A stretch of DNA of 5,118 nt from Campylobacteraceae bacterium (lineage in GTDB: Bacteria; Campylobacterota; Campylobacteria; Campylobacterales; Sulfurovaceae). The stretch lies in the NCBI GenBank assembly GCA_027066355.1, contig JAMONW010000180.1, positions 1-5,118 of the forward strand, given 5' to 3'. Both the position numbers and the translations under genes were made by a program. Below, piece by piece: positions 4,160-5,118 of this stretch. Within the stretch, counting starts at the first letter, position 1, and each line of letters begins with the position of its first letter. The notes below the pieces were generated by a model, which worked only from the letters and a program-made list of their open reading frames with translations, made no database searches and was not told where the DNA came from.

Positions 4160-5118
4160 ATGGCAAATTTTGGACCAAAAGATATTAAAAAATTAAGAGA
4201 GATGACTGATGCAGGTATGATGGACTGTAAAAAGGCATTAACTGAAACTGATGGAGATATGGATAAAGCTGTAGAGTGGCTAAGAGATCAAGGAATTGGT
4301 GCGGCTGCTAAAAAAGCAAATAAAACTGCAGCTGAGGGTTCTATTGGTGTTAAAATTGATGGTAAAAAAGCAGTTATTGTAGAGATTAACTCTCAAACTG
4401 ACTTTGTTGCTCAAAATGATAAATTTAAAGAGCTTTTAAATAGCGTTGTTGAACATGCATTTAACAATGAGTTAGAAGATGCAGATGCAATTAATGCAAG
4501 TGAAATCAATGGACAACCATTTGAAGAGTTTTTAGCACTTCAAATTGCTACTATTGGAGAAAAACTTGTTGTTAGAAGAGCAGCTTTAATTAAAGGTGAT
4601 GAAAATAGCGCAGTAAATGGTTATGTTCACTCAAATAGTCAAAATGGTGTAATTATTGAAGCAAAATGTGAAAATGCAGAAGTAGCAGAAGCTATGACTC
4701 CTGTGTTAAAAGAGATTGCGATGCATGCAGCTGCTATGAATCCAAAGACTCTATCTTATAAAGATTTTGATCCTGAATTTGTTGCAGAAGAGACAAAAGG
4801 TAGAATTGTAGCAATTGAGAAAGAGAATGAAGAGTTGGCAAGACTTGGAAAGCCACTTAAGAATATTCCACAATATATCTCAAGAGCGCAATTAACTGAT
4901 GAAGTTTTAGAACAAGCAAAAAAAGATATAGAAGCAAAATTAGCTGCAGAGGGTAAACCAGAGAAAATCTGGGATAGAATTATTCCTGGAATGTTAGCTA
5001 GATTTATTAGTGATAATACAACACTAGATCAAGAGCAATGCTTACTTGACCAAAAATTTGTTATGGATGATAGCAAGACAGTAGGTGAGTATTTTGCAGA
5101 GAAATCTGGTGGTAAAGC
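4160..5118 (+). CDS. tsf: Elongation factor Ts (3' end outside window)
   Basis: EF-Ts is the cytoplasmic guanine-nucleotide exchange factor that releases GDP from EF-Tu during translation. The window holds 319 codons plus two bases; relatives in this phylum are around 350 residues, so the last few dozen residues are missing. The N-terminal UBA-like domain opens MANFGPKDIKKLREMTDAGM, followed by MDCKKAL. The conserved EF-Tu contact motif TDFVA is at residues 80-84 within EINSQTDFVAQND. Later signatures are IAMHAAAMNP, the GKPEKIWDRIIPGML segment and LLDQKFVMDDSKTVGEY near the cut end. ATG 4160 is set by AAGGAG (4147-4152), which overlaps the rpsB stop codon and has 7-nt spacing. Translation is probably coupled to rpsB. 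No internal stop or frameshift is seen. Confidence 0.97.
   Translation, partial: MANFGPKDIKKLREMTDAGMMDCKKALTETDGDMDKAVEWLRDQGIGAAAKKANKTAAEGSIGVKIDGKKAVIVEINSQTDFVAQNDKFKELLNSVVEHAFNNELEDADAINASEINGQPFEEFLALQIATIGEKLVVRRAALIKGDENSAVNGYVHSNSQNGVIIEAKCENAEVAEAMTPVLKEIAMHAAAMNPKTLSYKDFDPEFVAEETKGRIVAIEKENEELARLGKPLKNIPQYISRAQLTDEVLEQAKKDIEAKLAAEGKPEKIWDRIIPGMLARFISDNTTLDQEQCLLDQKFVMDDSKTVGEYFAEKSGGK

Noticed and set aside
1..5118. Defence, toxin-antitoxin, CRISPR or mobile-element system
   Set aside because: No nuclease, transposase, integrase, spaced repeats or attachment sites were seen. The only unassigned gene is a lone two-helix protein, which is not enough to propose a system.

Overview
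The window looks like a piece of a low-GC Campylobacterota (Epsilonproteobacteria) chromosome. The evidence is the AT-rich DNA with AGA/TTA/AAA-dominated codon use, Campylobacter-type extended -10 promoters without a clear -35, and S2 and EF-Ts sequences that read like those of this phylum. The genus cannot be fixed from the sequence alone. All recognised genes lie on the + strand. No mobile element, CRISPR array, tRNA or rRNA was seen.

Layout. (1) Positions 1-798 hold the 3' part of a sensor histidine kinase with a very lysine-rich coil ahead of its H-box. It ends in a block of four imperfect 7-bp repeats and a probable intrinsic terminator. (2) Positions 926-1138 encode an unrecognised 70-residue protein with two membrane segments, followed by a hairpin that looks like a terminator only for the minus strand. 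(3) Positions 1139-1391 are a long leader for the next gene: a palindrome overlapping a candidate promoter, a tiny ORF at or next to the predicted transcript start, and a hairpin close to the ribosome binding site. (4) Positions 1392-2834 encode a complete DEAD-box RNA helicase with an Arg/Ser/Gly-rich tail. (5) Positions 2835-3149 are a 315-bp gene-free stretch with a weak terminator, a 9-bp inverted repeat, a strong TATAAT promoter and a ~120-nt structured leader. (6) Positions 3150-5118 carry the rpsB-tsf operon (ribosomal protein S2, then elongation factor Ts), with tsf cut by the window end.

How the genes work together. rpsB-tsf is the conserved translation operon. The fold predicted in its leader is a candidate for feedback control by S2, as is known for rpsB-tsf in gammaproteobacteria. 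S2 here has an Ala/Glu-rich linker and a C-terminal helix-hairpin-helix-like module beyond the normal S2 fold. The helicase probably acts in RNA remodelling, ribosome assembly or decay, and its long leader suggests post-transcriptional control. The kinase and the small membrane protein have no evident functional link to these. No convincing new multi-gene system is present. The points most worth a second look are the two leaders and the extended S2.
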